Origin: Montanilutibacter psychrotolerans
Lineage (GTDB): Bacteria > Pseudomonadota > Gammaproteobacteria > Xanthomonadales > Xanthomonadaceae
Reading direction: 5' to 3'
Assembly (NCBI RefSeq): GCF_003719825.1
Contig: NZ_RIBS01000002.1
Span: forward strand, 310,001-374,000
DNA: 64,000 bases
The notes under the pieces were generated by a model. The model made no database searches, was not told the origin of the DNA, and saw only the letters and a list, made by a program, of their open reading frames with translations. Shown piece after piece: positions 1 to 9,007 of the stretch (position 1 is its first letter; each line of letters opens with the position of its first letter). Position numbers and translations under genes: made by a program.

Positions 1-216
1 GTCGCGCGAGACGCCCAGCACGCTGGCGCCAAGTGCATCGAACTGCGGCAGCAGCGCGTTGAAATCAATGCCTTCGGTGGTGCAGCCGGGCGTGCTGTCC
101 TTCGGGTAGAAGTACAGCACCAGCCATCGGCCGGCGTACTGGCCGAGAGTGGTGGTGCGGCCGCTGGACAGCGCCAGTGGCAGTTCGGTTGGGGCGCGAT
201 CGCCGGTATCGAGCAT
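1..216 (-). CDS. bcp: Thioredoxin-dependent peroxiredoxin (Bcp/PrxQ), C-terminal part off the window edge
   Basis: Only the first 72 codons are present; the gene continues beyond position 1. Bcp/PrxQ proteins reduce hydrogen peroxide and organic hydroperoxides in the cytoplasm, using thioredoxin as electron donor. The visible part has the family signature: a YFYPKD strand followed by TPGCTTEG, with the peroxidatic cysteine at residue 45 as in E. coli Bcp. The resolving cysteine that E. coli carries five residues later is isoleucine here (C45-T-T-E-G-I50), so recycling must use a cysteine outside the visible part or a one-cysteine mechanism. The ATG start lies 15 bp after the gcvR stop, so the two genes are probably co-transcribed, as in other gammaproteobacteria. 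Confidence 0.9.
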   Translation of the reverse strand, partial: MLDTGDRAPTELPLALSSGRTTTLGQYAGRWLVLYFYPKDSTPGCTTEGIDFNALLPQFDALGASVLGVSRD

Positions 217-231
217 GGTTCGCGGGCTTCC

Positions 232-792
232 TCAGAACTTCATCGGGTCCATGATCGCATCGAGGTTCAGGTGGTCGCAGAACTCGAGGAAATCGTCGCG
301 CAACGCGGCGATGTGCATGCTCGACGGAACGCCGATGGTGACCTGCGCGGAGAACATGTCCGCGCCGGTCTGCATCGCACGGTAGCGCGAACAATGCAGG
401 CTCTCGATGGTGATTCCCTGGCGGTCGAAGAAGTCGGCCAGCTGGAACAGGATGCCGGGTTTGTCCGCCGCCACGACCTCGACGATGTACGGGAGCAGGT
501 TGGATTGCACCTGCTTGGCGCCGGTGCGGTACCAGATCAGCCGGATGCCTTCCTCGCGTTCCAGCCGCGCGAGCATCGCCTCGAGCTTTGCCACCGCATC
601 CCACGAGCCCACGGCAAGCGCGGTCACGGAGACATCGCGACCGACCGTCGACAGGCGCGCGTCGACGAGATTGCAGCCGCTGTCGGCGATGCGGCGCGTC
701 ACCGACAGCAGCGGTGATTCCGGATGCGTCGTATAGGCGTTGATCAGGAGGTGGTTTTCGTTCGGCGACGGCCGGGCAACGGAATCAGTCAA
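232..792 (-). CDS. gcvR: Glycine cleavage system regulator GcvR (two ACT domains)
   Basis: 186 residues starting at TTG; no ATG lies nearby in frame. GcvR-type proteins are cytoplasmic. In E. coli they bind GcvA and repress the glycine cleavage operon when glycine is low. Two ACT-like modules are visible: about residues 12-85 ([18 protein letters not shown]) and about 103-180 ([20 protein letters not shown], a classic ACT ligand loop with DKPGI). There is no DNA-binding domain, as expected. It precedes bcp and is divergent from dapA across about 200 bp. Family assignment is firm. The glycine role is inferred from the family, since no gcv gene is in the window. Confidence 0.88.
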   Translation of the reverse strand: MTDSVARPSPNENHLLINAYTTHPESPLLSVTRRIADSGCNLVDARLSTVGRDVSVTALAVGSWDAVAKLEAMLARLEREEGIRLIWYRTGAKQVQSNLLPYIVEVVAADKPGILFQLADFFDRQGITIESLHCSRYRAMQTGADMFSAQVTIGVPSSMHIAALRDDFLEFCDHLNLDAIMDPMKF

Positions 793-1001
793 GGCGGCGC
801 CTGCAAGGGATGCGGATCAAGCGGGAAAACGGGCTGGCGGCCCGCACGGGGCGGCCTGCAGCCAGCATACTTGCCCGTGCTTTCGCGCCGCAAGTAACAT
901 CCTCGTGCGCGCAGGACGGCGCGCCGGCCATTGCCAGCCGTGTTTCCCCCCTCGTCATCGTTCCCCTCATCTGCTTCGCCCGCCTGGGCAAAGGCCCCAC
1001 C

Positions 1002-1907
1002 TTGCGACTTTCCGGCAGCATCACTGCGCTGGCGACCCCGTTCAACGTCGCCGGCGAGATCGACCTCGACGCCTGGCACACGCTGCTCGCGACCCAGCTC
1101 GACAACGGTACCCAGGGCTTCGTCGTCGCCGGTTCCACCGGCGAGGCCGCGGCGCTCTACGACATCGAATACGACACGCTGCTGCGCTGCGCGGTGGAAT
1201 TCGTCGCCGGGCGCGTCCCGGTGCTGGCCGGTACGGGGCTCTCGAACACCGCGAAAACCATCGAGCTGACCCGCCGTGCGGCCGCACTGGGCGCCGACGC
1301 CGCCCTGGTGGTGACGCCACCCTACGTGCGCCCCACGCAGGCGGGCCTGGTGGCCCACTACCGCGCCATTGCCGACGACGGCGCGTTGCCGGTGGTGCTG
1401 TACAACGTGCCGGGCCGCACCGGTGGCGACCTGCTTCCGGAAACCGTTGCCGAACTGGCCGGGCACGCACGCATCATCGGCATCAAGGAAGCGCGCAGCG
1501 AACCCGAACGCATGGCGGCGCTGCTGGCGTTCCGCGACGAGGGTTTCGCCGTGCTCACCGGTGACGATCCCACCGCGGCGCGTGCCATGCTGGCCGGTGC
1601 CGACGGCGTGATATCGGTTGCCTCGAACGTGCTTCCGGCGGCGTTCCGTCGCCTTTGCGACCTGTGCCGCGAGGGCAAGACCGAACAGGCGCAGGCGTGG
1701 GATGCGCGCCTGCACGCGGCGTACGACTTCCTTGGCATCGAGTCCAACCCGATCCCGGTCAAGGCGATCCTCGCCCTGCAGGGCATCGGCCATGGCCTGC
1801 GCCTGCCACTGGTGCCGCTTTCCGCACCCTATCGCGACCTCGCGGCGACGCTTGCCGTGGAGATCCGCGACATCGAACACGCCTGTCGCGATTCGTTCGC
1901 GGCCTGA
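1002..1907 (+). CDS. dapA: 4-hydroxy-tetrahydrodipicolinate synthase
   Basis: Condenses pyruvate with aspartate semialdehyde in the first committed step of the diaminopimelate/lysine pathway. The reading frame is open from further upstream, but the TTG at 1002 is chosen because it gives 301 residues, the usual DapA size. It also places the Schiff-base lysine at K162 (GIKEA) and the catalytic tyrosine at Y134 (LYNVPGRTG), one residue from E. coli K161 and Y133. An AAAGG sequence sits about 7 bp before this TTG. The GSTGE substrate loop (residues 44-48) is also present. The next gene is a lipoprotein, as in the E. coli dapA-bamC pair. Aspartate semialdehyde would come from Asd encoded at 49.6 kb. 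Confidence 0.95.
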   Translation: MRLSGSITALATPFNVAGEIDLDAWHTLLATQLDNGTQGFVVAGSTGEAAALYDIEYDTLLRCAVEFVAGRVPVLAGTGLSNTAKTIELTRRAAALGADAALVVTPPYVRPTQAGLVAHYRAIADDGALPVVLYNVPGRTGGDLLPETVAELAGHARIIGIKEARSEPERMAALLAFRDEGFAVLTGDDPTAARAMLAGADGVISVASNVLPAAFRRLCDLCREGKTEQAQAWDARLHAAYDFLGIESNPIPVKAILALQGIGHGLRLPLVPLSAPYRDLAATLAVEIRDIEHACRDSFAA

Positions 1908-1924
1908 ACCAGCAGGAGATTCAC

Positions 1925-2425
1925 ATGCATCGCAACGTTTCCCTTACCCGTGCCGTTCTGGCTGGCGTCCTTGTACTTGGCGTTGCCGCCGGCAGCGGCT
2001 GCAGCTGGTTCCGCAAGGGCAACGCCCTGTATGCGGCGGACCCGGCGCAGCGTCCGCTCGAGGTTCCGCCGGAACTCGGTTCCACCCCGGTCGAAGGGCC
2101 GGCTCCCGGCCCGGTCACCGCGTCGGGCACCATCGCCTCCGCCGCGCAGGCATCCAGCGGCTTCCTGGTGCCGGGCACGCGCGATGAGGTGTTCAACAAG
2201 GTCGGCGAGGTGCTTGGCGGCACGCCTGGCCTGACCATCGCCAGCCGCGCGCAGCTGCTCGGCGCGTTCGACGTGAGCTACGAGGGAGCCAACTTCCTGG
2301 TCCGCGTTGCCGACGGGCAGGGCGGTGCGTACGTTTCGGCGGTTGACCCCCGCGGCCTGCCGGCCACGGGCGAAGCGCCGGGCAAGCTGATCGCCGCGCT
2401 GAAGGTGGCATTGGCCGGCAACTGA
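1925..2425 (+). CDS. Lipoprotein downstream of dapA, BamC/NlpB-like
   Basis: 166-residue exported protein. Residues 1-26 form a signal sequence (basic start, hydrophobic core LAGVLVLGVAA) ending at a cysteine (GSGCSW). The position before that cysteine lacks the usual leucine, so the lipobox is weak. The first 60 mature residues are proline-, glycine- and alanine-rich, followed by a compact domain (about residues 75-165) with FLVRVADGQGGAYVSAVD. The location right after dapA matches bamC (nlpB), the BAM-complex lipoprotein, but the protein is about half the length of E. coli BamC and would hold only one C-terminal-type domain. An AGGAG ribosome-binding site lies 6 bp before the ATG. Lipoprotein status is likely; BamC function is inferred from position. 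Confidence 0.7.
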   Translation: MHRNVSLTRAVLAGVLVLGVAAGSGCSWFRKGNALYAADPAQRPLEVPPELGSTPVEGPAPGPVTASGTIASAAQASSGFLVPGTRDEVFNKVGEVLGGTPGLTIASRAQLLGAFDVSYEGANFLVRVADGQGGAYVSAVDPRGLPATGEAPGKLIAALKVALAGN

Positions 2426-2465
2426 GCCCTCGTGGCCGGCCTGTGCCGGCACCGAGCGCAAAGCA

Positions 2466-2490
2466 GAACGGGCGCCCAGGGCGCCCGTTC
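2466..2490. terminator. Hairpin between converging lipoprotein and fdxA genes
   Basis: GAACGGGCGCC pairs with GGCGCCCGTTC around a tiny loop, followed on the plus strand by TTGTG. The 11-bp GC-rich stem between two convergent genes fits a bidirectional intrinsic terminator, though the T-tract is short. Confidence 0.7.
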
Positions 2491-2531
2491 TTGTGTCCGG
2501 CGTTGTCGCGAGGCGCGAGCGCGTCAGCGGG

Positions 2532-2855
2532 TCAGCGCTCCAGCAGGTCGATCTTTCCGGCCTTGCCTTCCCAGTCCTTGGCGTCGGCGGGGGAGTCCTT
2601 GCGGGTCGTGATCACCGGCCAGGCCTTGGCCAGTTCGGCATTGAGGGCGACAAAGGCCTCCTGCCCGGCGGGAACGTCGTCCTCGGGGTAGATCGCGTTG
2701 ATCGGGCACTCGGGCTCGCACAGGGTGCAGTCGATGCACTCGTCCGGATCGATGACCAGGAAGTTGGGGCCCTCGTGGAAGCAATCGACCGGGCAGACCT
2801 CCACGCAGTCGGTGTACTTGCACTTGATGCAGTTCTCGGTGACGACGAAGGGCAT
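2532..2855 (-). CDS. fdxA: 7Fe ferredoxin FdxA (3Fe-4S plus 4Fe-4S)
   Basis: 107-residue soluble electron carrier. The ATG at 2855 gives the conserved N-terminus MPFVVTENC. The cysteines at 9, 12, 17, 21, 25, 40, 43, 46 and 50 match the spacing of Azotobacter ferredoxin I (each shifted by one), the pattern for one 3Fe-4S and one 4Fe-4S cluster. The C-terminal extension beyond residue 60 is typical of this subgroup and absent from simple 8Fe ferredoxins. It is monocistronic, between a terminator hairpin and the tRNA-Glu unit. The redox partner cannot be deduced from the window. Confidence 0.93.
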   Translation of the reverse strand: MPFVVTENCIKCKYTDCVEVCPVDCFHEGPNFLVIDPDECIDCTLCEPECPINAIYPEDDVPAGQEAFVALNAELAKAWPVITTRKDSPADAKDWEGKAGKIDLLER

Positions 2856-3052
2856 GGTCCGGTCCGGTGGAATCGCGATAGGCAAGTGTAGCGATTAGCA
2901 GGGTCGAAACCCAAGCGGGCCGGTGCCGGGCGAGCAGAGCAACGCGGTGTGGCCGGACCGCGAAATGGACGGACGAGTGACTGCCGACAAGCGCGGAGCG
3001 GGACGTTTCGGGGACCGCCCGCGTCGAGTCGCACCGCGATGAACGGGAAAAC

Positions 3053-3083
3053 AAAAAAGCCCGCACATCGCTGTGCGGGCTTT
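3053..3083 (-). terminator. Rho-independent terminator of the tRNA-Glu gene
   Basis: Read on the minus strand, AAAGCCCGCACA pairs with TGTGCGGGCTTT, followed by a run of T residues. It starts about 20 bp after the 3' end of tRNA-Glu. Confidence 0.92.
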
Positions 3084-3103
3084 CGTGCGACATCGTCGCG
3101 AAT

Positions 3104-3179
3104 TGGCGCTCCCTACGAGATTCGAACTCGTGTTTTAGCCTTGAGAGGGCCACGTCCTAGGCCTCTAGACGAAGGGAGC
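3104..3179 (-). tRNA. tRNA-Glu (anticodon CUC)
   Basis: On the minus strand, GCTCCCT pairs with AGGGAGC to form the acceptor stem, and CCA is encoded at the end. The D-arm reads GTCTAGAGGCCTAGGAC. The anticodon stem TGGCC/GGCTA encloses the loop CTCTCAA, giving anticodon CTC. The T-arm has GTTCGAATC. The order of elements matches E. coli tRNA-Glu, with CTC in place of TTC. It is a single transcription unit with its own promoter and terminator. Confidence 0.96.
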
Positions 3180-3222
3180 AGGTTGTATTCCGTACCAGAC
3201 TCTCAACCCGGTGCGGCCTGCT

Positions 3223-3251
3223 AGTATAGGCAGCCTTGTTGCCCTGGGCAA
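3223..3251 (-). promoter_or_regulatory. Sigma-70-type promoter for tRNA-Glu
   Basis: On the minus strand, TTGCCC (3251-3246), a 17-bp spacer and TATACT (3228-3223) match the -35 and -10 consensus well. Transcription would begin near 3215, about 36 nt before the mature tRNA end. It lies in the spacer shared with the divergent pcnB gene. Confidence 0.75.
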
Positions 3252-3294
3252 CACCCTTTTCCTACGAAATCCAGTTGCGGCCACGTCCGCTCGA

Positions 3295-4644
3295 ATGCGA
3301 CCCGATACCCATACCCTTGAAACCCCGCTGCGGGTGATCCCGCGTGACCTCCACGACGTCTCGCGCAAGCAGATCAGCCCGAACGCGCTGCGCGTGCTGT
3401 ATCGCCTGCGCGAATCGGGCTTTGGCGCCTACCTGGTCGGGGGCGCGGTTCGCGACCTGCTGGTTGGCGGCAACCCGAAGGACTTCGATGTCGCGACGGA
3501 CGCCACGCCCGAGCAGGTCAAGCAGCTGTTCCGCAACTGCCGCTTGATCGGTCGCCGGTTCCGCCTTGCCCACGTGGTGTTTGGCCGCGAGATCATCGAG
3601 GTCGCGACGTTCCGCGCCAACATCGACGACGGCAGCGGCGATCGCGAAACCGACGATGGCGGCCGCCTCGTTCGCGACAATGTCTACGGCACGATCGAGG
3701 ACGACGCGGTCCGCCGCGACTTCACCGCCAACGCGCTGTACTACACGGTCGAGGACTTCTCCGTTCGCGATTACACCGGCGGCTTCGAAGACGTGCGCAA
3801 TCGCCTGATGCGCCTCATCGGCGATCCGGAAACGCGCTATCGCGAAGACCCGGTGCGCATGCTGCGTGCCGTGCGCCTGGCCGCCAAGCTCGGCTTCGAG
3901 ATCGAATCGGCGACTGCCGCGCCGATCCCGGTGCTGGCGCCGCTGCTGGCCGAAGCCGCGCCGGCGCGCCTGTTCGAGGAGTGCCTGAAGCTGTTCCTGT
4001 CCGGGCACGCGGTGGAGAGCTTCCTCGGTCTCGAACATCACGGACTGTTGCCCGCGTTGTTGCCGGAAACGGCAGCGGCACTGAAGTCCAACCGCAGCGG
4101 TGCGTTGCGCCGGATGTTGCTCGAAGGCCTGCGCGGCACCGATGTGCGCGTGGCCAACGACGAGCCGGTCTCGCCCGCGTTCCTGTTCGCACTGCTGCTG
4201 TGGCCGGCCTATTGCCGCGCGCTGATGGCGCTGCAGGCGCAAGGCGTGCACGCCCCCGAGGCGCAGCGCCGCGCCGCCGATCGCGTCACCGTGCATCAGC
4301 TCGAGATGATCGCGCTGCCGCGCCGTTTCTCGCTGCCGATGCAGGAAATCTGGTTGCTCCAGTCGCGTTTCTCGCAACGCCAGCGCAAGCGCGTGTTCCG
4401 CCTGCTCGCGCACCCGCGCTTCCGCGCCGCGTTCGACTTCCTCAAGCTGCGCCTGGCGGCATCGGACGAGCACGCGGCCGACGTGGCGTTCTGGCACGAG
4501 GCACAGCAGCAGCCCGGCGACGAACTCGCTGCGCAACTCGATGGACACGATGCCTCGTACGTCGATGCCGATACCGGCCAGAGCGAGGCGCCGCGCAAGC
4601 GTCGTCGTCGCCGGCGGGGGCCTCCGGGCGTTTCGCCGACCTGA
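3295..4644 (+). CDS. pcnB: Poly(A) polymerase I
   Basis: Adds 3' poly(A) tails that promote RNA decay. From the ATG at 3295 it has 449 residues. The nucleotidyltransferase head is clear: LVGGAVRDLL (residues 47-56) and the catalytic DFD pair at D63/D65 (PKDFDVATDA). The RRDFT motif and EDPVRMLRAVRLAAKLGF of class II CCA-adding/poly(A) enzymes follow. The C-terminus ends in an arginine/lysine-rich tail (RKRRRRRRG), typical of PcnB rather than CCA transferases. The frame is open 28 codons upstream, but that stretch overlaps the tRNA-Glu promoter, so the downstream ATG is preferred. It is followed after 25 bp by folK, the usual pcnB-folK-pan order. Confidence 0.94.
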   Translation: MRPDTHTLETPLRVIPRDLHDVSRKQISPNALRVLYRLRESGFGAYLVGGAVRDLLVGGNPKDFDVATDATPEQVKQLFRNCRLIGRRFRLAHVVFGREIIEVATFRANIDDGSGDRETDDGGRLVRDNVYGTIEDDAVRRDFTANALYYTVEDFSVRDYTGGFEDVRNRLMRLIGDPETRYREDPVRMLRAVRLAAKLGFEIESATAAPIPVLAPLLAEAAPARLFEECLKLFLSGHAVESFLGLEHHGLLPALLPETAAALKSNRSGALRRMLLEGLRGTDVRVANDEPVSPAFLFALLLWPAYCRALMALQAQGVHAPEAQRRAADRVTVHQLEMIALPRRFSLPMQEIWLLQSRFSQRQRKRVFRLLAHPRFRAAFDFLKLRLAASDEHAADVAFWHEAQQQPGDELAAQLDGHDASYVDADTGQSEAPRKRRRRRRGPPGVSPT

Positions 4645-4669
4645 TCGACCGCGTCTGGATGGTTCGCCG

Positions 4670-5194
4670 ATGAATCCGCCGGTGATTGCCTATATCGGCC
4701 TGGGTGCAAACCTGGGCGAAGCCGCCCAGACCGTGCAGGCGGCCTTCGCCGCGCTCGGTCGACTGGCCGGCTGCCGGTTGCTCGCTGCGTCGCGCTTGTA
4801 CCGCACGCCCGCGTGGGGCATGACCGAGCAACCCGATTTCATCAACGCCGTCGCCCAGATCGAGACCACGCTCGCCCCCGAGGTTCTGCTGGACCGGCTG
4901 CTGCAAGTCGAGCGCGAGGCCGGGCGCGAGCGCCGCAGCGACGGCGGCGATCGATGGGGGCCGCGAACGCTGGACCTGGACCTGCTGCTGTACGCCGAAC
5001 GGATCATCGACGTTCCCGGCCTGCGCGTGCCGCACCCCCATCTGCACGAACGCGCGTTTGCGTTGCTGCCATTGGTCGAGATCGCGCCCGACATCGCCAT
5101 TCCCGGCGTCGGCAGCGCGCGCGATGCACTCGCAACCATGGCGATGGGTGACATCGAGGCGCTACCGTATGCGTCTCCCCCCGCGGAAACCTGA
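4670..5194 (+). CDS. folK: 2-amino-4-hydroxy-6-hydroxymethyldihydropteridine pyrophosphokinase
   Basis: HPPK, which transfers pyrophosphate from ATP to the pterin in folate synthesis. 174 residues. The N-terminus [10 protein letters not shown] is the family signature, [15 protein letters not shown] forms the substrate loop, and [15 protein letters not shown] (about residues 94-108) carries the metal-binding aspartates D102 and D104. Start chosen at ATG 4670, 25 bp after pcnB; the frame is open further upstream inside pcnB but without homology. No folP or folB is in the window. Confidence 0.95.
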   Translation: MNPPVIAYIGLGANLGEAAQTVQAAFAALGRLAGCRLLAASRLYRTPAWGMTEQPDFINAVAQIETTLAPEVLLDRLLQVEREAGRERRSDGGDRWGPRTLDLDLLLYAERIIDVPGLRVPHPHLHERAFALLPLVEIAPDIAIPGVGSARDALATMAMGDIEALPYASPPAET

Positions 5195-5226
5195 CCGTCC
5201 TCGGCCCGGTTTCAGATAAGGACGCA

Positions 5227-6045
5227 ATGTACGCCGCAACCGCCAACGACAAGCCCTGGACCGTTCCCGCACTGGCCGATGCCAAGCGCGACGGACGCAA
5301 ACTGGTGATGCTGACCTGCTACGACGCGGGTTTCGCGCGCACGATGGACGCCGCCGGCGTCGACCTGATCCTGGTCGGCGATTCGCTTGGCATGGTCAGC
5401 CAGGGGCACGACAGCACGCTGCCGGTCACCGTCGACGACGTCGTCTATCACACCCGGTGCGTGGCCAAGGGCGCGCGACGCCCGCTGCTGGTCGCCGATC
5501 TGCCGTTTCTTGCCGATGCCACGCCAGAGCGCGCGCTCGATGCATCGATGCGCCTGCTGCAGGCCGGTGCGGCGATGGTCAAGCTCGAAGGCGCCGGGCA
5601 CAAGCTCGAGGTGATCCGTTTTCTGGTGGAGCGCGAGATCCCGGTCTGCGCGCACCTGGGCCTCACCCCGCAGTCGGTCCTGCGCCTTGGCGGTTACAAG
5701 GTGCAAGGACGCGACGACAGCGCCGCGGCCAAGGTGCGTGAGGACGCGCGCGCCGTGGCCGAAGCCGGGGCCGCGATGCTGGTGCTGGAATGCGTCCCGA
5801 CGGCGCTCGCCGCCGCCATCACCGGCGATTTGGCGATTCCCACCATCGGCATTGGCGCCGGTCCGCAGTGCGACGGCCAGGTGCTGGTGCTGCACGACCT
5901 GCTCGGCCTCAACAGCGGGCACCGCCGGCCGAAGTTCGTGAAGGATTTCCTCGCCGAGGGTGGCTCCATCGCCGGTGCCGTGCAGGCTTTCGCCGAGGCC
6001 GTGCGCACTGGACAGTTTCCAGCTGCCGAACATTCCTACGCGTGA
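5227..6045 (+). CDS. panB: 3-methyl-2-oxobutanoate hydroxymethyltransferase
   Basis: First committed step of pantothenate synthesis: adds a hydroxymethyl group from methylene-tetrahydrofolate to alpha-ketoisovalerate to give ketopantoate. 272 residues, normal length. [10 protein letters not shown] near the N-terminus, LVGDSLGMV with a metal-binding aspartate, VKLEGAGH, and the [20 protein letters not shown] block are diagnostic. An AAGGA ribosome-binding site precedes the ATG. The gene lies 32 bp after folK, so one transcript may link its folate-dependent substrate supply and pantothenate synthesis. Confidence 0.97.
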   Translation: MYAATANDKPWTVPALADAKRDGRKLVMLTCYDAGFARTMDAAGVDLILVGDSLGMVSQGHDSTLPVTVDDVVYHTRCVAKGARRPLLVADLPFLADATPERALDASMRLLQAGAAMVKLEGAGHKLEVIRFLVEREIPVCAHLGLTPQSVLRLGGYKVQGRDDSAAAKVREDARAVAEAGAAMLVLECVPTALAAAITGDLAIPTIGIGAGPQCDGQVLVLHDLLGLNSGHRRPKFVKDFLAEGGSIAGAVQAFAEAVRTGQFPAAEHSYA

Positions 6046-6255
6046 CGGCCCGAGCCGCGGACCGGCTCGGCTGAGGCAACGGATCGGATGCGCTGTGTCG
6101 GCATCGCCCCGCAGTGACCCGCGCGCTGCCCGGCGCGCCGTGATGGGGGCTTTGGCCAGGGATGCGTTTCCTTGATGGATGCGTTCCTTCGTGCCGCCGC
6201 GCGCTGATCCGCGTCAGAATCCGATTCGCGCCAAACACCCTCTCTGCGAGTTCCC

Positions 6256-7107
6256 ATGATCGAAACCGTCGTCGAACTGGCCGCGCTGCGTGCGCGCATC
6301 AGCGAATGGAAGCGCGAGGGCCTGCGCGTGGCCCTCGTGCCGACCATGGGCAATCTGCATGCCGGGCACCACTCACTGGTGCACCTGGCGCGCCAGCATG
6401 CCGATCGCGTCGTCGCCAGCGTGTTCGTCAACCCGACCCAGTTCGGCCCGAACGAGGACTACGGCCAGTACCCGCGCACGCCCGAGGCCGATGCCGCGGG
6501 GCTGGATGCGGCGGGCTGCGACCTGGTGTGGATGCCGTCGGTCGAGACGATGTACCCGTTCGGCACCGACGGCACGGTAAAGGTGGTCGTGCCCGGCGTG
6601 ACCGCGGTGCTGGAAGGCGCGCATCGCCCCGGGCATTTCGACGGCGTTGCCACGGTGGTGACGCGGCTGTTCAACCAGGTCCAGCCGGACGTCGCGGTGT
6701 TCGGGCGCAAGGACTACCAGCAACTGGCGGTGATCCGCTACTTCGTGCGCGAGCTGGCGTTCCCGATCGAGCTGCTGGCCGCGCCCATCCTGCGCGAGAC
6801 CGATGGCCTGGCGATGAGTTCGCGCAACCAGTACCTGTCGCCCGAGGAGCGGCCGCGCGCGGCGGCCATCCACGGCACGCTGCAGGCGATGCGCGAGGCG
6901 GTCCAGGACGGCATGCCGCCGGCGGTGGTCGAGGCGCAAGCGCGCGACAGCCTCATTGCGGCGGGATTCCACGTCGACTACGCGGTGCTGCGCACGCCGG
7001 CGCTGGACGAGCCGGGTCAGGGTCAGCAGGGCGGCGCACGGGTGGCGCTGATTGCCGCGCGGCTGGGCCGCACCCGCCTGATCGACAACCTCGAGTTCAC
7101 GATCTGA
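6256..7107 (+). CDS. panC: Pantothenate synthetase
   Basis: ATP-dependent condensation of pantoate and beta-alanine. 283 residues. VPTMGNLHAGHHSL has the nucleotide-binding HAGH of the cytidylyltransferase fold. FVNPTQFGPNEDY, GRKDYQQLAVI and DGLAMSSRNQYL (KMSKS-like) are the standard blocks. Near the end, DYAVLRTP is the conserved C-domain strand. The 210-bp gap after panB contains a possible -10 (CAGAAT at 6215-6220), so panC may have its own promoter. Confidence 0.97.
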   Translation: MIETVVELAALRARISEWKREGLRVALVPTMGNLHAGHHSLVHLARQHADRVVASVFVNPTQFGPNEDYGQYPRTPEADAAGLDAAGCDLVWMPSVETMYPFGTDGTVKVVVPGVTAVLEGAHRPGHFDGVATVVTRLFNQVQPDVAVFGRKDYQQLAVIRYFVRELAFPIELLAAPILRETDGLAMSSRNQYLSPEERPRAAAIHGTLQAMREAVQDGMPPAVVEAQARDSLIAAGFHVDYAVLRTPALDEPGQGQQGGARVALIAARLGRTRLIDNLEFTI

Positions 7108-7205
7108 ACCGGCACCCGGCCGTGCCCCGGCCGGCCGCTCGCCCCGGTGCCTGAATACCGCCTCGCAGCACGCTGCGTTCCATGTTGCAGCGCGCAAAGC
7201 GCTGG

Positions 7206-7211
7206 TAGACT
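7206..7211 (+). promoter_or_regulatory. Candidate -10 element for panD
   Basis: TAGACT, with TTGCAG at 7185-7190 as a possible -35. The spacer is only 15 bp, so the promoter would be weak. The element lies about 45 bp before the panD ATG. Confidence 0.4.
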
Positions 7212-7256
7212 TTGCGACTTCATCACGCCCGCGCCCCACGCGGAACGAGACCGGAC

Positions 7257-7637
7257 ATGCAACTGAACCTGCTCAAGGCCAAGATCCACCGCGCCACCGT
7301 CACCCACGCCGAGCTGCACTACGAAGGCTCGTGCGCGATCGACGGGCGCCTGCTCGACATCTCCGGGATCCGTGAGTACGAGCAGATCCACATCTACAAC
7401 ATCAACAACGGCCAGCGCTTCTCGACCTACGCGATCCGGGGCGAGGAAGGCAGCGGCGTGATCTCGATCAACGGTGCCGCCGCCCACTGCGCGCAGCCGG
7501 GCGATCTGATCATCATCTGCGCGTACGGCGTCTGCGACGAGGCCGAGGCGGTCAAGTACAAGCCGACCCTGGTCTATGTCGACCGGCAGAACATGCTGAC
7601 CCACACCAACCACTCGATCCCCGCCCAGGCGGCCTGA
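7257..7637 (+). CDS. panD: Aspartate 1-decarboxylase precursor
   Basis: Makes beta-alanine for PanC. 126 residues, pyruvoyl-dependent. The self-cleavage site is the G24-S25 pair in HYEGSCAI; serine 25 becomes the pyruvoyl group of the alpha chain. Lysine 9 and YNINNGQRF are also conserved. Starting at the ATG at 7257 places glycine and serine at 24/25 as in E. coli; the frame is open 15 codons further upstream, but that extension is not conserved. It completes the panBCD set. Confidence 0.97.
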   Translation: MQLNLLKAKIHRATVTHAELHYEGSCAIDGRLLDISGIREYEQIHIYNINNGQRFSTYAIRGEEGSGVISINGAAAHCAQPGDLIIICAYGVCDEAEAVKYKPTLVYVDRQNMLTHTNHSIPAQAA

Positions 7638-7651
7638 TCGATCCGTGGATG

Positions 7652-7685
7652 GATCGCGCCACACCGACAGCGTGTGGACGCGATC
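7652..7685. terminator. Long hairpin after panD, probable terminator without T-tract
   Basis: GATCGCG-CCACAC pairs with GTGTGG-CGCGATC: 13 bp of stem with a single bulged A and a 7-nt loop. It begins 15 bp after the panD stop. There is no T-run on either strand, so it may stabilise the 3' end or stop converging transcripts rather than act as a classical terminator. The rest of the spacer to 7881 shows nothing else. Confidence 0.55.
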
Positions 7686-7881
7686 GGCGCCGGCGGCAGA
7701 TCCTGTCGACCGGCGCGAGGCGGTAATCCCAGGCAGGCCAACCCGGGCCGCAATCGGTGCCGATGAGGGCGGTGGCGACACGTCATCGGCCGTGGATTCC
7801 CGCCGCGCGCCTTCGCATTGCGTAGATCGGCGCGCGGACTGACCGGCTCGAGCCGGGACCGCTCCCGACGCCGAGGCGTGG

Positions 7882-8997
7882 CTACGCTTGCGGCACGTCC
7901 TGCGTTTTTTCTCGATGCCGCTGCAACGCCCATTGCACGTGCTCGCGGACCAGTGCGCTGGCGTGTTCGCGGCGCGATTCCAGGGCGGCCAGCACGTCGG
8001 GCGTGGTGGGGGCATTGCCCAGCGCAACGGCGATGTTGCGAAGCCAGCGCTCGTGGCCGCTGCGGCGGATCGCCGAGCCTTCGGTGCGCCGCAGGAACTC
8101 GTCCTCGTCCCAGGCAAACAACTGCGCCAGGGTCGCCTTGTCGAGGTCGTTGCGGGCGCGGAAGTCGGGTTCGTCGTTGCGCTTGGCGAACTTGTTCCAC
8201 GGGCACACCAGCTGGCAATCGTCGCAGCCGAAAATGCGGTTGCCCATCGGCTCGCGCAGGTCCGGCGGAATGGAGCCTTCGTGCTCGATCGTCAGGTAGG
8301 AGATGCATCGACGCGCGTCGAGCCGATGCGGTGCGGTGATGGCGCGCGTCGGACAGATGTCGATGCACCGCATGCAGGTGCCGCAATGCGCACTGGCCGG
8401 AACATCCACCGGCAGCGGCAGATCGACGTAGATCTCGCCGAGGAAAAACCACGAGCCGCCGTCCTTGTCGATCAGGCAGGTGTGCTTGCCGATCCAGCCC
8501 AGCCCCGCGTTGCGCGCCAGCGCGCGTTCGAGCACCGGCGCGGAGTCCACGAACACGCGATGGCCGAACGGCCCGACGACGTCCGCGATGCGGTCGGCGA
8601 GTTTCTGCAGGCGCTGCCGCATCAGCTTGTGGTAGTCGCGGCCGAGAGCGTAGCGGGCCACGTAGGCGCGCTCGCCGTCGGCGATGGTCTGCCAGGCGCT
8701 GTCGTCGTCGTTGCGGCCGTAATCCAGGCCCACCGAGATCACGCGCAGCGTGCCGGGGATCAGCTCCTGCGGGCGGGCGCGCAGTTCGCCGTGCCGCGCC
8801 ATCCATTCCATCGAGCCGTACAGGCCCTGCGAGAGCCAATCGCGCAGATGCAACTCGTCGGCACCCAGCTCGATCCCGCTGATGCCGCAGCGCTGGAACC
8901 CGAACTCGCGCGCCAACTCGCGGATGCGCCGCGCCAGCGCGACGTGGTCGACGTCCGGGGCGGTGGGCGGGGTGCGGGTGTGGGACGGCTGCAACAT
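7882..8997 (-). CDS. queG: Epoxyqueuosine reductase QueG
   Basis: Last step of queuosine synthesis in tRNA: cobalamin-dependent reduction of epoxyqueuosine. 371 residues from the ATG at 8997. The N-terminal cobalamin-binding domain has GISGIELG and GLYGSMEWM. Two ferredoxin-like 4Fe-4S motifs follow: CGTCMRCIDICPTRAI and CDDCQLVCPWNK. The C-terminal region (about 290-365) is HEAT-like, with the W-LRNIAVALGNAP segment. It faces nnr across only 22 bp, a common arrangement in gammaproteobacteria. Confidence 0.94.
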   Translation of the reverse strand: MLQPSHTRTPPTAPDVDHVALARRIRELAREFGFQRCGISGIELGADELHLRDWLSQGLYGSMEWMARHGELRARPQELIPGTLRVISVGLDYGRNDDDSAWQTIADGERAYVARYALGRDYHKLMRQRLQKLADRIADVVGPFGHRVFVDSAPVLERALARNAGLGWIGKHTCLIDKDGGSWFFLGEIYVDLPLPVDVPASAHCGTCMRCIDICPTRAITAPHRLDARRCISYLTIEHEGSIPPDLREPMGNRIFGCDDCQLVCPWNKFAKRNDEPDFRARNDLDKATLAQLFAWDEDEFLRRTEGSAIRRSGHERWLRNIAVALGNAPTTPDVLAALESRREHASALVREHVQWALQRHREKTQDVPQA

Positions 8998-9007
8998 CCC
9001 GCAAGTA

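Noticed and set aside
2949-3224. A plus-strand ORF over tRNA-Glu
   Set aside because: It covers the tRNA and its terminator; not coding.
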